A DNA stretch of 64,000 bases from Pseudomonas gingeri (GTDB lineage Bacteria; Pseudomonadota; Gammaproteobacteria; Pseudomonadales; Pseudomonadaceae): the NCBI RefSeq assembly GCF_013385425.1, contig NZ_JACAQA010000027.1:117329-181328 (forward strand), written 5' to 3'. Positions within the stretch are counted from its first letter, which is position 1. Each line of letters starts with the position of its first letter. This document shows positions 34,351-43,200 of this stretch, one piece after another. Below the pieces are notes generated by a model, which worked only from the letters and a program-made list of their open reading frames with translations, searched no databases and was not told the DNA's origin. The translations under genes and the position numbers were made by a program.

Positions 34351-34944
34351 ATGACCCAGATTGCCCAACTGCCGACACCCAAAACCGACCGAGTGCTGAT
34401 TCTACGCATTGAGTTGAAGTGGATAACCCCCACGATCTGGCGCCAGGTGGCGGTCCCCGAAAGCATCACCCTGGGCAACCTGCACCAGGTTATCCAGGCG
34501 ACGATGGGCTGGACGGACACACACCTGCACGAATTTGAAATCGCCGGTGACAGCTACGGTGTTTCCGACTCCAGCACCGGCTGGAAACCTCCGATCGTTG
34601 CGGAGAAACACACGACACTGATCAGCGCCCTGCGGGGGAACCGCACCTTCCGTTATGTCTACGATTTCAGGGATGGCTGGGAGCACTTGATCCGGCTGGA
34701 AAAAATCATCCCCGCCGACGTTTGCCCGCAACTGCCCTACTGCATCGACGGAGCCAACGCCCGGCCCCCCGAGGATATCGGCGGCATGCTGGGCTATGAC
34801 GAGTTCCTGACGGCCCTGCATGACGCCGGCCACCCCGAGCATGAGAGCGTACTGGAGTGGTTCGGCGATAACGACTTTGATCCGACGACCTTTGATTGTG
34901 TGCGTATCAACCGGTCGCTGAAACAGATCAGGCTCCAGTGCTGA
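34351..34944 (+). CDS. pRiA4b ORF-3-like protein
   Basis: The protein has 197 residues. It has the family hallmarks IELKWITPTIWRQVAVPESI, LHQVIQATMGWTDTHLHEFE, YDFRDGWEHLIRLEKIIP and CIDGANARPPEDIGG. The family was first seen on the Agrobacterium plasmid pRiA4b and as a passenger in IS1096-type elements. The function is unknown. No transposase lies nearby, so this copy is a solitary chromosomal gene. Confidence 0.88.
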   Translation: MTQIAQLPTPKTDRVLILRIELKWITPTIWRQVAVPESITLGNLHQVIQATMGWTDTHLHEFEIAGDSYGVSDSSTGWKPPIVAEKHTTLISALRGNRTFRYVYDFRDGWEHLIRLEKIIPADVCPQLPYCIDGANARPPEDIGGMLGYDEFLTALHDAGHPEHESVLEWFGDNDFDPTTFDCVRINRSLKQIRLQC

Positions 34945-35102
34945 TAACAACGTTGCCGTGGAGCCACGGACCTCAGCAAGGCAGCGCCGAGCAGTTTGAT
35001 GACCCCGGTGTGTTCGGCAACGCTGGCGAGCATTTCACCGGTGGCAGTCGACGTGCCGAAGGCTCCCCCGCGCAACATTCACGATACGTGGTTTTGGCTC
35101 AC

Positions 35103-36047
35103 TCAGAGGGTAGCGATCAAGCCAGCGGTAATTTCCTCTTGTGCCCTGCCCCGGCCAATCAACCAGCGCTGAAAGGCCCGGCATTGGGATTTCTGCAGGG
35201 TGTTGGGGTGCCAGCTCAGGTAATACGGCGAAGGCAGCGGCATGGCGCGGCCCCAGGGAATGACCAGGCGCCCTTCATCAATATCGCGGGAAATCATCGA
35301 AAACTGCGCCAGCACCACCCCCTGGTGATCGATGGCGGCTTGAATCGCCATGCTCGACGAAGAAAAACTGCGACGGATGACAATCGCCTGCTCGACCGCC
35401 ACACCTTCGTGCTCGAACCATTCGGCCCATGAGGGCGGCGAGTCGAATTTCGGCCGCGAATCGATACGGATCAGCGGGTATTGGAGCAGGTCAGCGGCCT
35501 GCTCCACCCGGCCCGGATAGCCCGCAAGGCTCAACAGCTTCGGTGAGCAGGCCGGCACCACACAATCGCGAAACAGCACGACGCTGTGCTCGGCATATTG
35601 GCCTGGCTCGCCATAACCGATCCGAAAATCGGCGTTTTCCTCCTCCGAGGTATCCGCCAGCGTGCTGTCCAGATAGATGTCGAGGTCGCCATGCTCATGC
35701 TGCCATTCGTAGGTCAGGGGCGCCAACCACCGGGTCATGAGTGAAGGCAGGCCACTGACATACAGATTGTTGGGATTTTTCGAACGCTCGACTTCGGAAA
35801 CGGCGGCCCTCAACTCTTCAAAGGCCGTGGAACAGCGCCCATGAAAACGCAGGCCAATGGCGTTCAGCCGCAGGCGCTGTCCCTCCTTGACCGTCAGGCT
35901 CATGCCCAGCGCCTCCTCCAGCAACTTCATCTGCTGGCTCACCGCGCCCACGGAGAGGTTCAAGCGTTTGGCCGCTTGGGAGATACCGCCGCAGTGACCG
36001 ACGGTTTCAAACACCTGGAGGGCTCGTAAAGGCGGTAGACGGCTCAT
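35103..36047 (-). CDS. LysR-family regulator, GcvA-like
   Basis: The protein has 314 residues from the ATG at 36047 (MSRLPPLRALQVFETVGHCG). The HTH contains GGISQAAKRLNLSVGAVSQQ. The effector domain follows the GcvA/AmpR subgroup. Residues upstream of this start (in frame to 36125) are not conserved-looking. It is divergent from the lyase gene at 36217 and is its likely regulator. Confidence 0.87.
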   Translation of the reverse strand: MSRLPPLRALQVFETVGHCGGISQAAKRLNLSVGAVSQQMKLLEEALGMSLTVKEGQRLRLNAIGLRFHGRCSTAFEELRAAVSEVERSKNPNNLYVSGLPSLMTRWLAPLTYEWQHEHGDLDIYLDSTLADTSEEENADFRIGYGEPGQYAEHSVVLFRDCVVPACSPKLLSLAGYPGRVEQAADLLQYPLIRIDSRPKFDSPPSWAEWFEHEGVAVEQAIVIRRSFSSSSMAIQAAIDHQGVVLAQFSMISRDIDEGRLVIPWGRAMPLPSPYYLSWHPNTLQKSQCRAFQRWLIGRGRAQEEITAGLIATL

Positions 36048-36216
36048 GGCGGTACAAAGCTCTCGAAGGCATTTTAAGTTTAGAAATTCTATTAAAACTA
36101 ACAGAAATTGCCATATTTTCTTCATCGACAGATCGCTTTAGCCTTCTCCCACGCTCAATCGAGCGATGGCCCGGCCGGGCCGGGTCCTCAATCATTTCGT
36201 TTCTCGGGAGTTCGCA

Positions 36217-37758
36217 ATGACAGCTCATCCTCAGCAGATCACTCAGGTCGTGCTTGGCGACAGGGAACCTTCCATCGAAGAGTTCGTCGCGGTAGCCCGT
36301 TACTCCGCCAAGGTGTCGTTTTCCGAGACCTACAAGCACCGCGTGAACCGGTCCCGGGGTCTGGTCGAGCGTTTCCTCGATGAAAATCGCCTGGTCTATG
36401 GGGTGACCACCGGCTTCGGCGACAACGTCCGACATGTGATTTCGCCACAGAATGCCAAGGAGCTTCAGGTCAATATCGTGCGCTCCCATGCCGTCGCCGT
36501 CGGCGAGCCGCTCAAGCGTGAACAGGTTCGGGCCATCCAGTTGATGGTATTGATCAGCCTGGGCAAAGGCTTTTCCGGGGTACGCCTGGAGTTGCTGGAG
36601 CTGATTGCCGGCCTGCTCAACCATGACGTCGTGCCGTTTGCGCCCGGCGAGGGGTCGGTGGGTTATCTGGCCGTCGAAGGGCACCTAGCCCTGGTCCTGC
36701 TCGGCGAGGGCAAGGCCCGGGTCAATGGCGGCGAGTGGGTGGATGGCGCCACCGCCCTGCAACAGGTCGGCCTGCAACCGACGGACCTGCAGTGCAAGGA
36801 AGGCCTGGCCATGCTCAACGGCACCATGTCGGTGACCGCCATCGCGATTCTGGCCCTCTACAATTCCATGCAGAGCGCCGCCCTGGCCGACGTCGCCGCC
36901 GCCCTTTCGCTGGAAGCACTGAAGGGCACGATTCGGGCCTTCGATCCGCGTTACCACTCGATCAAGGCCCACAAGGAGCAGGCGCAAACCGCCAGGGATA
37001 TCAAGGCGATGCTGCACGACAGCCAACTGATCGCCGAAAACATCGACTACCGGTTGCAGGACGCCTACAGCCTGCGGGCCATTCCCCAGGTGCATGGTGC
37101 GTCGAAACGCTTTATCGAGCACGCCCGGGAAAATATCCAGAACGAAATCCACTCCTCGGGCGACAACCCGATCATCTACCCGCTGGAGGACGGTGACGGC
37201 ATTGCCATTTCCGGCGCCAACTTCGACGGCAGCTATATCGGCATGTCGGCGGATTCGCTGTGCGTGGCGCTGGCCAGCCTGGCGAAGATTTCCGAACGCC
37301 GCATCGACCGTATGGTCAACTCGCACTTCAGCGAAATGCCGGCCTTCCTGGTGCGCAACCCGGGACTCAACAGCGGCTATATGATCCTGCAATACACCGC
37401 GGCGGGCCTGTATGCGGAAATGAAGGCGCTGTCATTCCCCTCCACGGTCGACAGTTTCTCGACCTGCGCCAACCAGGAGGACCTGGTCAGCCTGGCGTAC
37501 AACGCGGCGATCAAGGCCTACAAGGTTTCCGAAAAGCTCGAGTCGGTGCTGGCGATTGAACTGCTGGTGGGTTGCCAGGCGTTGGACTTCCATGACGTGC
37601 ACAAAGCTTCCAGCGTGACCAAGGCGGTTTACGACCTGGTGCGCAGTCGCGTACCGGTCGCCGACCATGATCGTGCCTTCTATCTGGACATGGTGAGTGT
37701 TACCGAGCAGGTACGCAGTGGTGAGGTGCTGGCCACGGTGCAGAAAAACCTCAAGTAA
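36217..37758 (+). CDS. histidine ammonia-lyase homologue lacking the MIO-forming Ala-Ser-Gly
   Basis: The protein has 513 residues and full-length HAL/PAL architecture. Conserved active-site residues are Y61 in YGVTTGFG, the Asn in MLNGTMSVTA, YSLR in QDAYSLRAIPQVHG and the Glu in NQEDLVSLA. Where HutH has GSVGASGDLAPLAHLAL, this protein reads G146-SVG-YLAVEGHLAL. The ASG tripeptide that makes the MIO electrophile is deleted cleanly in frame. An ergothionase-like or other MIO-independent 1,2-elimination is possible. It is divergent from a LysR, and a four-gene polar amino-acid ABC transporter follows after a terminator. Confidence 0.88.
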   Translation: MTAHPQQITQVVLGDREPSIEEFVAVARYSAKVSFSETYKHRVNRSRGLVERFLDENRLVYGVTTGFGDNVRHVISPQNAKELQVNIVRSHAVAVGEPLKREQVRAIQLMVLISLGKGFSGVRLELLELIAGLLNHDVVPFAPGEGSVGYLAVEGHLALVLLGEGKARVNGGEWVDGATALQQVGLQPTDLQCKEGLAMLNGTMSVTAIAILALYNSMQSAALADVAAALSLEALKGTIRAFDPRYHSIKAHKEQAQTARDIKAMLHDSQLIAENIDYRLQDAYSLRAIPQVHGASKRFIEHARENIQNEIHSSGDNPIIYPLEDGDGIAISGANFDGSYIGMSADSLCVALASLAKISERRIDRMVNSHFSEMPAFLVRNPGLNSGYMILQYTAAGLYAEMKALSFPSTVDSFSTCANQEDLVSLAYNAAIKAYKVSEKLESVLAIELLVGCQALDFHDVHKASSVTKAVYDLVRSRVPVADHDRAFYLDMVSVTEQVRSGEVLATVQKNLK

Positions 37759-37773
37759 ACAGGTTGACCCCGG

Positions 37774-37839
37774 GGCCGTCCTTTGGCCGTCAAGGTAGGT
37801 GTTTTGGCTACCTCTCGACGGCTGAAGGACGGCCTTTTT
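37774..37839 (+). terminator. long bipartite intrinsic terminator
   Basis: GGCCGTCCTT...AAGGACGGCC closes a long hairpin with internal GCCGTC/GACGGC and GGTAG/CTACC helices, followed by five Ts. It ends the lyase transcript and separates it from the transporter operon. Confidence 0.92.
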
Positions 37840-38071
37840 CGCTATACAAGCCCTCCCCAAAACGTTCCCCATCGCGCACTAACATCTCTCAAACTGTCAC
37901 CGAGCGCCCCAACGTGGCGCAATTCCCAGCTCAGGTAACAACCGTTACCTCCTCGGCAAAGCTTCCAGAAAAAAAACGCCGCCCAGCAAAGCCTTGTCCT
38001 ACAAGCGCTGCAGCAAAATCCCAGGTTTTATTGCATGGCGACCCGGCAAGTTGGCCGCTTGATTGCATATG

Positions 38072-38085
38072 CTTGTATGTACAAG
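38072..38085. promoter_or_regulatory. HutC/GntR-like operator upstream of the ABC operon
   Basis: CTTGTA-TG-TACAAG is a 14-bp dyad that matches the pattern bound by HutC-type GntR repressors of histidine catabolism in Pseudomonas. It lies about 300 bp before the binding-protein ATG in the 547-bp gap 37840-38386. A second dyad, GCATATGC at 38065-38072, abuts it. Nothing else in that gap is recognised. Confidence 0.55.
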
Positions 38086-38386
38086 TAAATGTGTGTGCGT
38101 ATAAGTTGCCAGCACGATCTGTGCACAGCACCGGTTTACGCTCAAGAGCAAGGCCACAAACCTGCCGATGATCACGGCTTGATCGATCGATCAGGGGCAC
38201 ATGGAGAGGGGACGGCTAGCCAGGCTGAAACCATCAGGGGTGCGAATTAACCGGCTTGACTGGCGGGTTGGCTGTTTATGGTTTTGTCTTGTCTGCACAA
38301 GAACCGTTGCGCAGGCAAGCATTGGAGATTCGGCCTGAGCCGGATCAGTTCGCAACACTCCATTGATTAGGCAGGAAATTATCAAG

Positions 38387-39244
38387 ATGTCGAAGAAATC
38401 AAGCTGGTTGGGTTCTGTAGCGCTCAGTGCAATGGTTCTGGCCTGTGCCCCGGCACTGCAGGCCAAAGAGTGGACCTCGGTGAATATCGCCACCGAGGGC
38501 GCCTATGAGCCCTGGAACCTGACGCTCCCAGGTGGAAAGATCGGCGGCTTCGAACCGGAGTTGATGGATATCATCTGCCCGCGCATGAAGCTCAAGTGCA
38601 ACGTCGTGGTGCAGAACTGGGACGGGATGATCGCCAGCCTCAATGCCGGTAAATTCGACGTACTGATGGACGCCATCGTCATCAACGAGGAACGCCAGAA
38701 GGTCATGGCCTTCTCGACGCCTTACGCCCAGACCCCGGCCAGCTTCGTCTCGCTGAAAGCCGATCTGCTGCCGGGCAAGACCGGTGACGCCGCCGCCATC
38801 ACCCTGGGCACCGACGCCAAGGCCGTCCGCGCTGGCGTCGAGGACCTGCGCAAGGCCCTCAAAGGCAAGACCATCGGTATCGCCTCCGGCACCATCTACA
38901 CATCGTTCATTGATGAGAACTTCAAGGATGTCGCGACCATTCGCGAGTACGGCAGCTCGGCCGAAGCCATCCTCGACCTGCTGGCTGGCCGTATCGACGT
39001 CGCTTTCGATGACGTGACCTTCTTCAACTCGGTCATGGACAAGCCAGAGAACAAACCGCTGGTCTTCACCGGCCCGGTCATCAAAGGCCCGATCTGGGGT
39101 GAAGGCGAAGCGCTGGGCTTCCGTCAGAAAGACCCGGAGCTCAAAGCCAAGTTCGACGCCGCCCTCAAGGAAGCCATGGCTGACGGCACCATCAAGAAAC
39201 TGAGCGAGAAGTGGTTCAAGGCAGACCTTACCCCTAAGCAGTGA
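38387..39244 (+). CDS. periplasmic polar amino-acid/opine-binding protein
   Basis: The protein has 285 residues. The signal peptide is about 1-25 (ALSAMVLACAPALQA). The class-3 solute-binding domain has IATEGAYEPWNL, GFEPELMDIIC and YGSSAEAILDLLAGRIDVAF. It is closest in style to HisJ/ArgT/NocT-type proteins for basic amino acids and opines. The ATG at 38387 follows AGGAA. It is the first gene of the four-gene transporter operon. Confidence 0.9.
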   Translation: MSKKSSWLGSVALSAMVLACAPALQAKEWTSVNIATEGAYEPWNLTLPGGKIGGFEPELMDIICPRMKLKCNVVVQNWDGMIASLNAGKFDVLMDAIVINEERQKVMAFSTPYAQTPASFVSLKADLLPGKTGDAAAITLGTDAKAVRAGVEDLRKALKGKTIGIASGTIYTSFIDENFKDVATIREYGSSAEAILDLLAGRIDVAFDDVTFFNSVMDKPENKPLVFTGPVIKGPIWGEGEALGFRQKDPELKAKFDAALKEAMADGTIKKLSEKWFKADLTPKQ

Positions 39245-39311
39245 TTCTGAATGGCCCGGCAACGTAACGGTTGCCGGGTTGCTTGAACCTTCATCATAAG
39301 TGGGACCTTCT

Positions 39312-40028
39312 ATGAACCTCTTGCAGCTACTCAGTTTTGGTGACTCAGGCTGGGGAATGGCGCTGCTCAAGGCAGCAGGCATGACCGTGGTATTGACCCT
39401 GGCGGCGCTGCTGGTGGGTGCGGTATTTGGCAGCCTGGTCGCTGCGGCCAAGCTATCCCGGCGGCGCACCCTGCGCTGGCTCGGGGACCTGTATTCGATT
39501 CTGTTCAGGGGCATCCCTGAGCTGCTGGTGATCTACCTGTTCTACTTTGGCGGCGCCAGTGTGGTCACCGCAGTGGGCCACTGGTTCGGCGGCGAAGGCT
39601 ATATCGACGTGCCGCCTTTCCTGGTGGGCGCGCTGGCGGTCGGGCTGATTTCCGGCTCCTATCAGGCCGAGGTCTACCGTGGCGCTTTTCTCGCCGTCTC
39701 CAAGGGCGAGCTGGAAGCCGGATTGGCCATCGGCATGAGCCGGGCCATGCGTTTCAAACGGATCTTGATCCCCCAGGTACTGCGCTTCGCGCTGCCCGGG
39801 CTGGGCAATGTCTGGCAAATGAGCTTGAAAGACTCCGCGCTGATTTCCGTGATCGGCCTGGTGGAATTGATGCGGGCCAGTCAGGTCGCGGCCGGATCGA
39901 CCCGGCAATATTTCACGTTCTACATCATCGGGGGCATCGTGTACCTGGTTCTCACTGGCCTCTCCGGTCGGCTTTTCAACATGGCCGAGGCTCGCGTGCG
40001 TCGCACGCAGCAGCGCAGCCCAGTCTAG
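39312..40028 (+). CDS. amino-acid ABC transporter permease, HisQ type
   Basis: The protein has 238 residues and about five TM segments. The EAA-like loop is EAGLAIGMSRAMRFKRILIP. The ATG at 39312 (MNLLQLLSFGDSGW) is chosen over an in-frame GTG at 39300. It would form a heterodimeric inner-membrane channel with the next gene product. It starts 67 bp after the binding-protein stop. Confidence 0.9.
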   Translation: MNLLQLLSFGDSGWGMALLKAAGMTVVLTLAALLVGAVFGSLVAAAKLSRRRTLRWLGDLYSILFRGIPELLVIYLFYFGGASVVTAVGHWFGGEGYIDVPPFLVGALAVGLISGSYQAEVYRGAFLAVSKGELEAGLAIGMSRAMRFKRILIPQVLRFALPGLGNVWQMSLKDSALISVIGLVELMRASQVAAGSTRQYFTFYIIGGIVYLVLTGLSGRLFNMAEARVRRTQQRSPV

Positions 40029-40054
40029 TCTAGTCAGAGTCGGAAGGACTACTT

Positions 40055-40792
40055 ATGATCGATTTTCCGTTCCTCGCTGACACCATGCTCAAGCTGTTGG
40101 CCGCGTTGCCCACCACGCTGACGCTGTTTTTCTGCTCATTGGTGATCGGCCTGACCCTCTCCGTCGGCATTGTCAGCCTGCGGGTCAGCCGCTGGTGGTT
40201 CTTCAGCTACCCGGCGCGTTTCTACATCATGCTGTTCCGCGGCACGCCGCTGCTGATCCAGATGTTCCTGATCTACTACGGGCTGGGCCAGTTCCCGGCC
40301 ATCCGCGACAGCTTCGCCTGGGTCCTGCTCAAGTCGCCCTATGGCTGCGCGGTGGTTTCACTGGCCCTGTGTACCGCCGGTTATACCGCCGAGATCATTC
40401 GTGGCGGGCTGCTCAGCGTGCCCCAGGGACAGATCGAGGCCGGCAAGGCCGTGGGCATGTCGCCGTGGGAATTGCTGCGCCGGATCATTGCGCCGGTCAC
40501 CCTGCGCCAGGCCCTGCCGGCCTACTCCACCGAAGCCATTCTGCTGGTCAAGTCCACGGCGCTGGCCAGCCTGGTGACGGTGTGGGACGTGACGGGCGTT
40601 GCGCAACAGATCATCCAGCGCACCTATCGCACGATGGAAGTGTTCATTTGCGCGGCCATGATCTACCTGGTGCTGAATTTCCTGGTCGTCCGTGCAGTCG
40701 CCTGGCTTGAGTATCGTCTCTCGCCGCACTTGCGGGAGCGACCAGTCGACGCCATCAAAAAAGCCAGCCCTTCGCTGCCTACCCATTCCTGA
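40055..40792 (+). CDS. amino-acid ABC transporter permease, HisM type
   Basis: The protein has 245 residues. Conserved segments are MLFRGTPLLIQMFLIYYGLG and the EAA loop EAGKAVGMSPWELLRRIIAP. It is the partner of the HisQ-type permease, with which it would span the inner membrane. It is spaced 26 bp from that gene and 18 bp from the ATPase gene. Confidence 0.92.
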   Translation: MIDFPFLADTMLKLLAALPTTLTLFFCSLVIGLTLSVGIVSLRVSRWWFFSYPARFYIMLFRGTPLLIQMFLIYYGLGQFPAIRDSFAWVLLKSPYGCAVVSLALCTAGYTAEIIRGGLLSVPQGQIEAGKAVGMSPWELLRRIIAPVTLRQALPAYSTEAILLVKSTALASLVTVWDVTGVAQQIIQRTYRTMEVFICAAMIYLVLNFLVVRAVAWLEYRLSPHLRERPVDAIKKASPSLPTHS

Positions 40793-40810
40793 TTTGATAC
40801 GGAGCCTGCC

Positions 40811-41602
40811 ATGAGCACTCAGTCCGCCTCTGCCCTGTCGGTGACTAATATTCAGAAGTCCTTCGGCAGTGCCCATGTCCTCAAGGGCATTTCCCTTGAA
40901 GCCCACAAGGGCGACGTGATCTCGATCCTCGGCGCCAGTGGATCCGGTAAAAGTACCTTCCTGCGCTGCATCAACCTGCTGGAGACCCCCGATCAGGGCA
41001 TCATCACCGTCAATGGTGAAATGATCGAAATGAAGCAGCACGCCGACGGCCGCCAGACCCCGAGCAACGCCCGCCAGGTCGAGCGCATGCGCAGCTGCCT
41101 GGGCATGGTGTTCCAGAGCTTCAACCTGTGGTCGCACATGACCGTGCTGCAAAACGTCATTGAAGGCCCGATGCGGGTGCTCAAGCGCTCCCGTGCCGAG
41201 TGCGTCGAGGAAGCCGAGGCCCTGCTGCACAAGGTCGGCCTGTACGATCGCCGCGACTATTACCCGGCGCACCTGTCCGGTGGTCAGCAACAGCGCGTGG
41301 CGATTGCCCGCGCGCTGGCGATGAACCCTCAGGTGATGCTGTTCGACGAGCCGACCTCGGCCCTTGACCCTGAACTGGTGGGCGAAGTGTTGCGGGTGAT
41401 GCGCTCCCTGGCCGAAGAAGGTCGCACCATGCTGGTGGTCACTCACGAAATGGGCTTTGCCCGCCACGTGTCAAACCGGGTGGTATTCATGCACGGCGGC
41501 TTGATCGACGTCCAGGGCACGCCGACGGAACTGTTCGAAGGCTTGCCTACCGAACGCTTCAAGCAATTCGTCTCCAGCCATCATGAGCGCACCACCGAAT
41601 AA
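40811..41602 (+). CDS. amino-acid ABC transporter ATP-binding protein, HisP type
   Basis: The protein has 263 residues. Walker A is GASGSGKSTF, the signature is LSGGQQQRVAIARAL, Walker B is VMLFDEP and the switch His is VVTHEMGF. The extended insertion TVNGEMIEMKQHADGRQTPS after Walker A is typical of HisP/OccP/NocP. It energises uptake by the preceding genes. A terminator follows 29 bp after the stop. Confidence 0.94.
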   Translation: MSTQSASALSVTNIQKSFGSAHVLKGISLEAHKGDVISILGASGSGKSTFLRCINLLETPDQGIITVNGEMIEMKQHADGRQTPSNARQVERMRSCLGMVFQSFNLWSHMTVLQNVIEGPMRVLKRSRAECVEEAEALLHKVGLYDRRDYYPAHLSGGQQQRVAIARALAMNPQVMLFDEPTSALDPELVGEVLRVMRSLAEEGRTMLVVTHEMGFARHVSNRVVFMHGGLIDVQGTPTELFEGLPTERFKQFVSSHHERTTE

Positions 41603-41631
41603 AGCCGCTCGGCGCCACTACCTCGCGGAAC

Positions 41632-41665
41632 GACAACGGCCCCTGATTTGGGGCCGTTGTCTTTT
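41632..41665 (+). terminator. intrinsic terminator of the ABC operon
   Basis: GACAACGGCCCC/GGGGCCGTTGTC is a perfect 12-bp stem with a 6-nt loop, followed by TTTT. Confidence 0.93.
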
Positions 41666-41830
41666 CCAGTCGGTCATTGATGTGGAATCTGGCAACAGTG
41701 TTTGTCCAGTGAGCCGCTATATGGGGGAATAACAAACACCTAATATCGTCTCTACCCAGTGAGCCAATGCAATAAGCATTAACCCCTCACGAGGTAAACA
41801 CTCGAAACTCCAGACGATACGGTGAACATC

Positions 41831-42103
41831 ATGAACTTCGCAAAAATGGCATTGGTTCTTATTCTTGGCAGTGCAGCGGCGCAGGCATTTGCCGACGACG
41901 GCTATTCAACAGCCGCCACCAGCCAGCTCCCGGTTGAAACTTACACCGCTGCAGCAAAACCCGATATCGAGAAAGTCATTGCCATCACCGAGGCCGCCGA
42001 CCAATGCGCGCCGGTGCCCGTGCAGATGACCTATGACGACTCCCACGGCCAACGCCATATCCTGCAATACGATGTCATGGGTAGCGGCTGCTCGAACGGC
42101 TGA
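41831..42103 (+). CDS. DUF2790 family periplasmic protein
   Basis: The protein has 90 residues. The signal peptide ends AAAQAFADD. The mature part contains KPDIEKVIAITEAADQCAPV and MTYDDSHGQRHILQYDVMGSGC, the DUF2790 pattern with two Cys likely disulphide-bonded. The family is nearly confined to Pseudomonas and several members respond to metal or envelope stress. The role is unknown. The ATG at 41831 is used rather than a GTG at 41822. Confidence 0.88.
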   Translation: MNFAKMALVLILGSAAAQAFADDGYSTAATSQLPVETYTAAAKPDIEKVIAITEAADQCAPVPVQMTYDDSHGQRHILQYDVMGSGCSNG

Positions 42104-42170
42104 GTGCCTTTGTGGACGATGGAGGGTCGACACTCCTTCCCCGCACGGCCAGATGAAAAAGCCATTATCG

Positions 42171-43100
42171 TTATTGTGAACCGACAATTTCCTTATTGGA
42201 TGCCAACAACTCCGGAATCGCGCCTTTGAGAAACTCGACCCAGGTTTTTATCTTGGCATCGACGAACTTTCGCGAGGGATAGATTGCAAACAGATTCAAC
42301 TCTTCAAGATGATGGTTGGGCAGTACCCGCACCAATGTTCCGTTCCTCAGTCCCTCGACAGCCGAAGCAATCGGCTGTATCCCGATCCCCATTCCGCTTT
42401 TTATCGCAACGGTCATGCCGTCGGCGGTATTGATGTGCAAGGGAGACAAGGGTGTCGTGACGCTCTCCAGGCCTTCGGGCCCTTCGAATATCCAGTTTTC
42501 AGCCGGCATCACCGTGTTCACGATTCTCAGGCAGTCGTGTGAACAAAGATCCCCCGGAGACTCGGGATGCCCGCGTTTTTCAAGGTAGGCGGGCGACGCA
42601 CACAGAATACTGTAGGTGCTACCGAGCCGCTGGGCGACAAAACCTGAATCGGGCAAATCCCGCGCCAGCACAATCGACATGTCATAGCCCTCCTCCAGCA
42701 AGTCAGGCAGCCGATTGGTCAGGACCAGATCAAACATCACCGAGGGATGGGTCTCTCGATACATGGCAATGGCCTGGATCACATAGTGATTGCCGATGGC
42801 CGACATGGCGTGAATCTTCAGCCTGCCGGCCGGCATGACTTGAGCGGTACCGGCTTCCTCTTCCGCTTCACGCACCTCATCGAGGATTTTCTCGCAGCGC
42901 TGCAAATAACGCACACCGGCTTCGGTGAGTGCCAGGCGCCGGGTCGTCCGGTTGATCAAGCGGGTTTGCAGCCTGGCCTCCAGGCTGGAGACGGCTTTGG
43001 AGACGTTGGCGGTGGTGCTGTTCAGGATCTCGGCGGCCCCGGTAAAGCTGCCGCTTTGAGCGACCACCGTGAAAAAACGCATGGTCTGGAAGACGTCCAT
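42171..43100 (-). CDS. LysR-family regulator
   Basis: The protein has 309 residues from the ATG at 43100, with GAGGTGG 5-6 bp upstream. The HTH is FFTVVAQSGSFTGAAEILNS. The effector domain resembles the DmlR/PtxR-like subgroup. Like the LysR cluster in general, it would bind upstream of a nearby gene. The aldo/keto reductase gene upstream runs in the same direction, so the target is not obvious. Confidence 0.87.
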   Translation of the reverse strand: MDVFQTMRFFTVVAQSGSFTGAAEILNSTTANVSKAVSSLEARLQTRLINRTTRRLALTEAGVRYLQRCEKILDEVREAEEEAGTAQVMPAGRLKIHAMSAIGNHYVIQAIAMYRETHPSVMFDLVLTNRLPDLLEEGYDMSIVLARDLPDSGFVAQRLGSTYSILCASPAYLEKRGHPESPGDLCSHDCLRIVNTVMPAENWIFEGPEGLESVTTPLSPLHINTADGMTVAIKSGMGIGIQPIASAVEGLRNGTLVRVLPNHHLEELNLFAIYPSRKFVDAKIKTWVEFLKGAIPELLASNKEIVGSQ

Positions 43101-43200
43101 CGTTTCCACCTCGGGAAATCAGCAAAAATACCATAGCCCGGTCTGGAGAATGGCTCGTAAAAAAAGGGCGACCCTGCAAAAGCCGCCCCCTGCTTACGCG

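Noticed and set aside
36652..36684. Loss of the MIO tripeptide as a sequencing frameshift
   Set aside because: The reading frame is continuous on both sides and flanking motifs align, so a frameshift would need two compensating errors. The deletion is taken as real.
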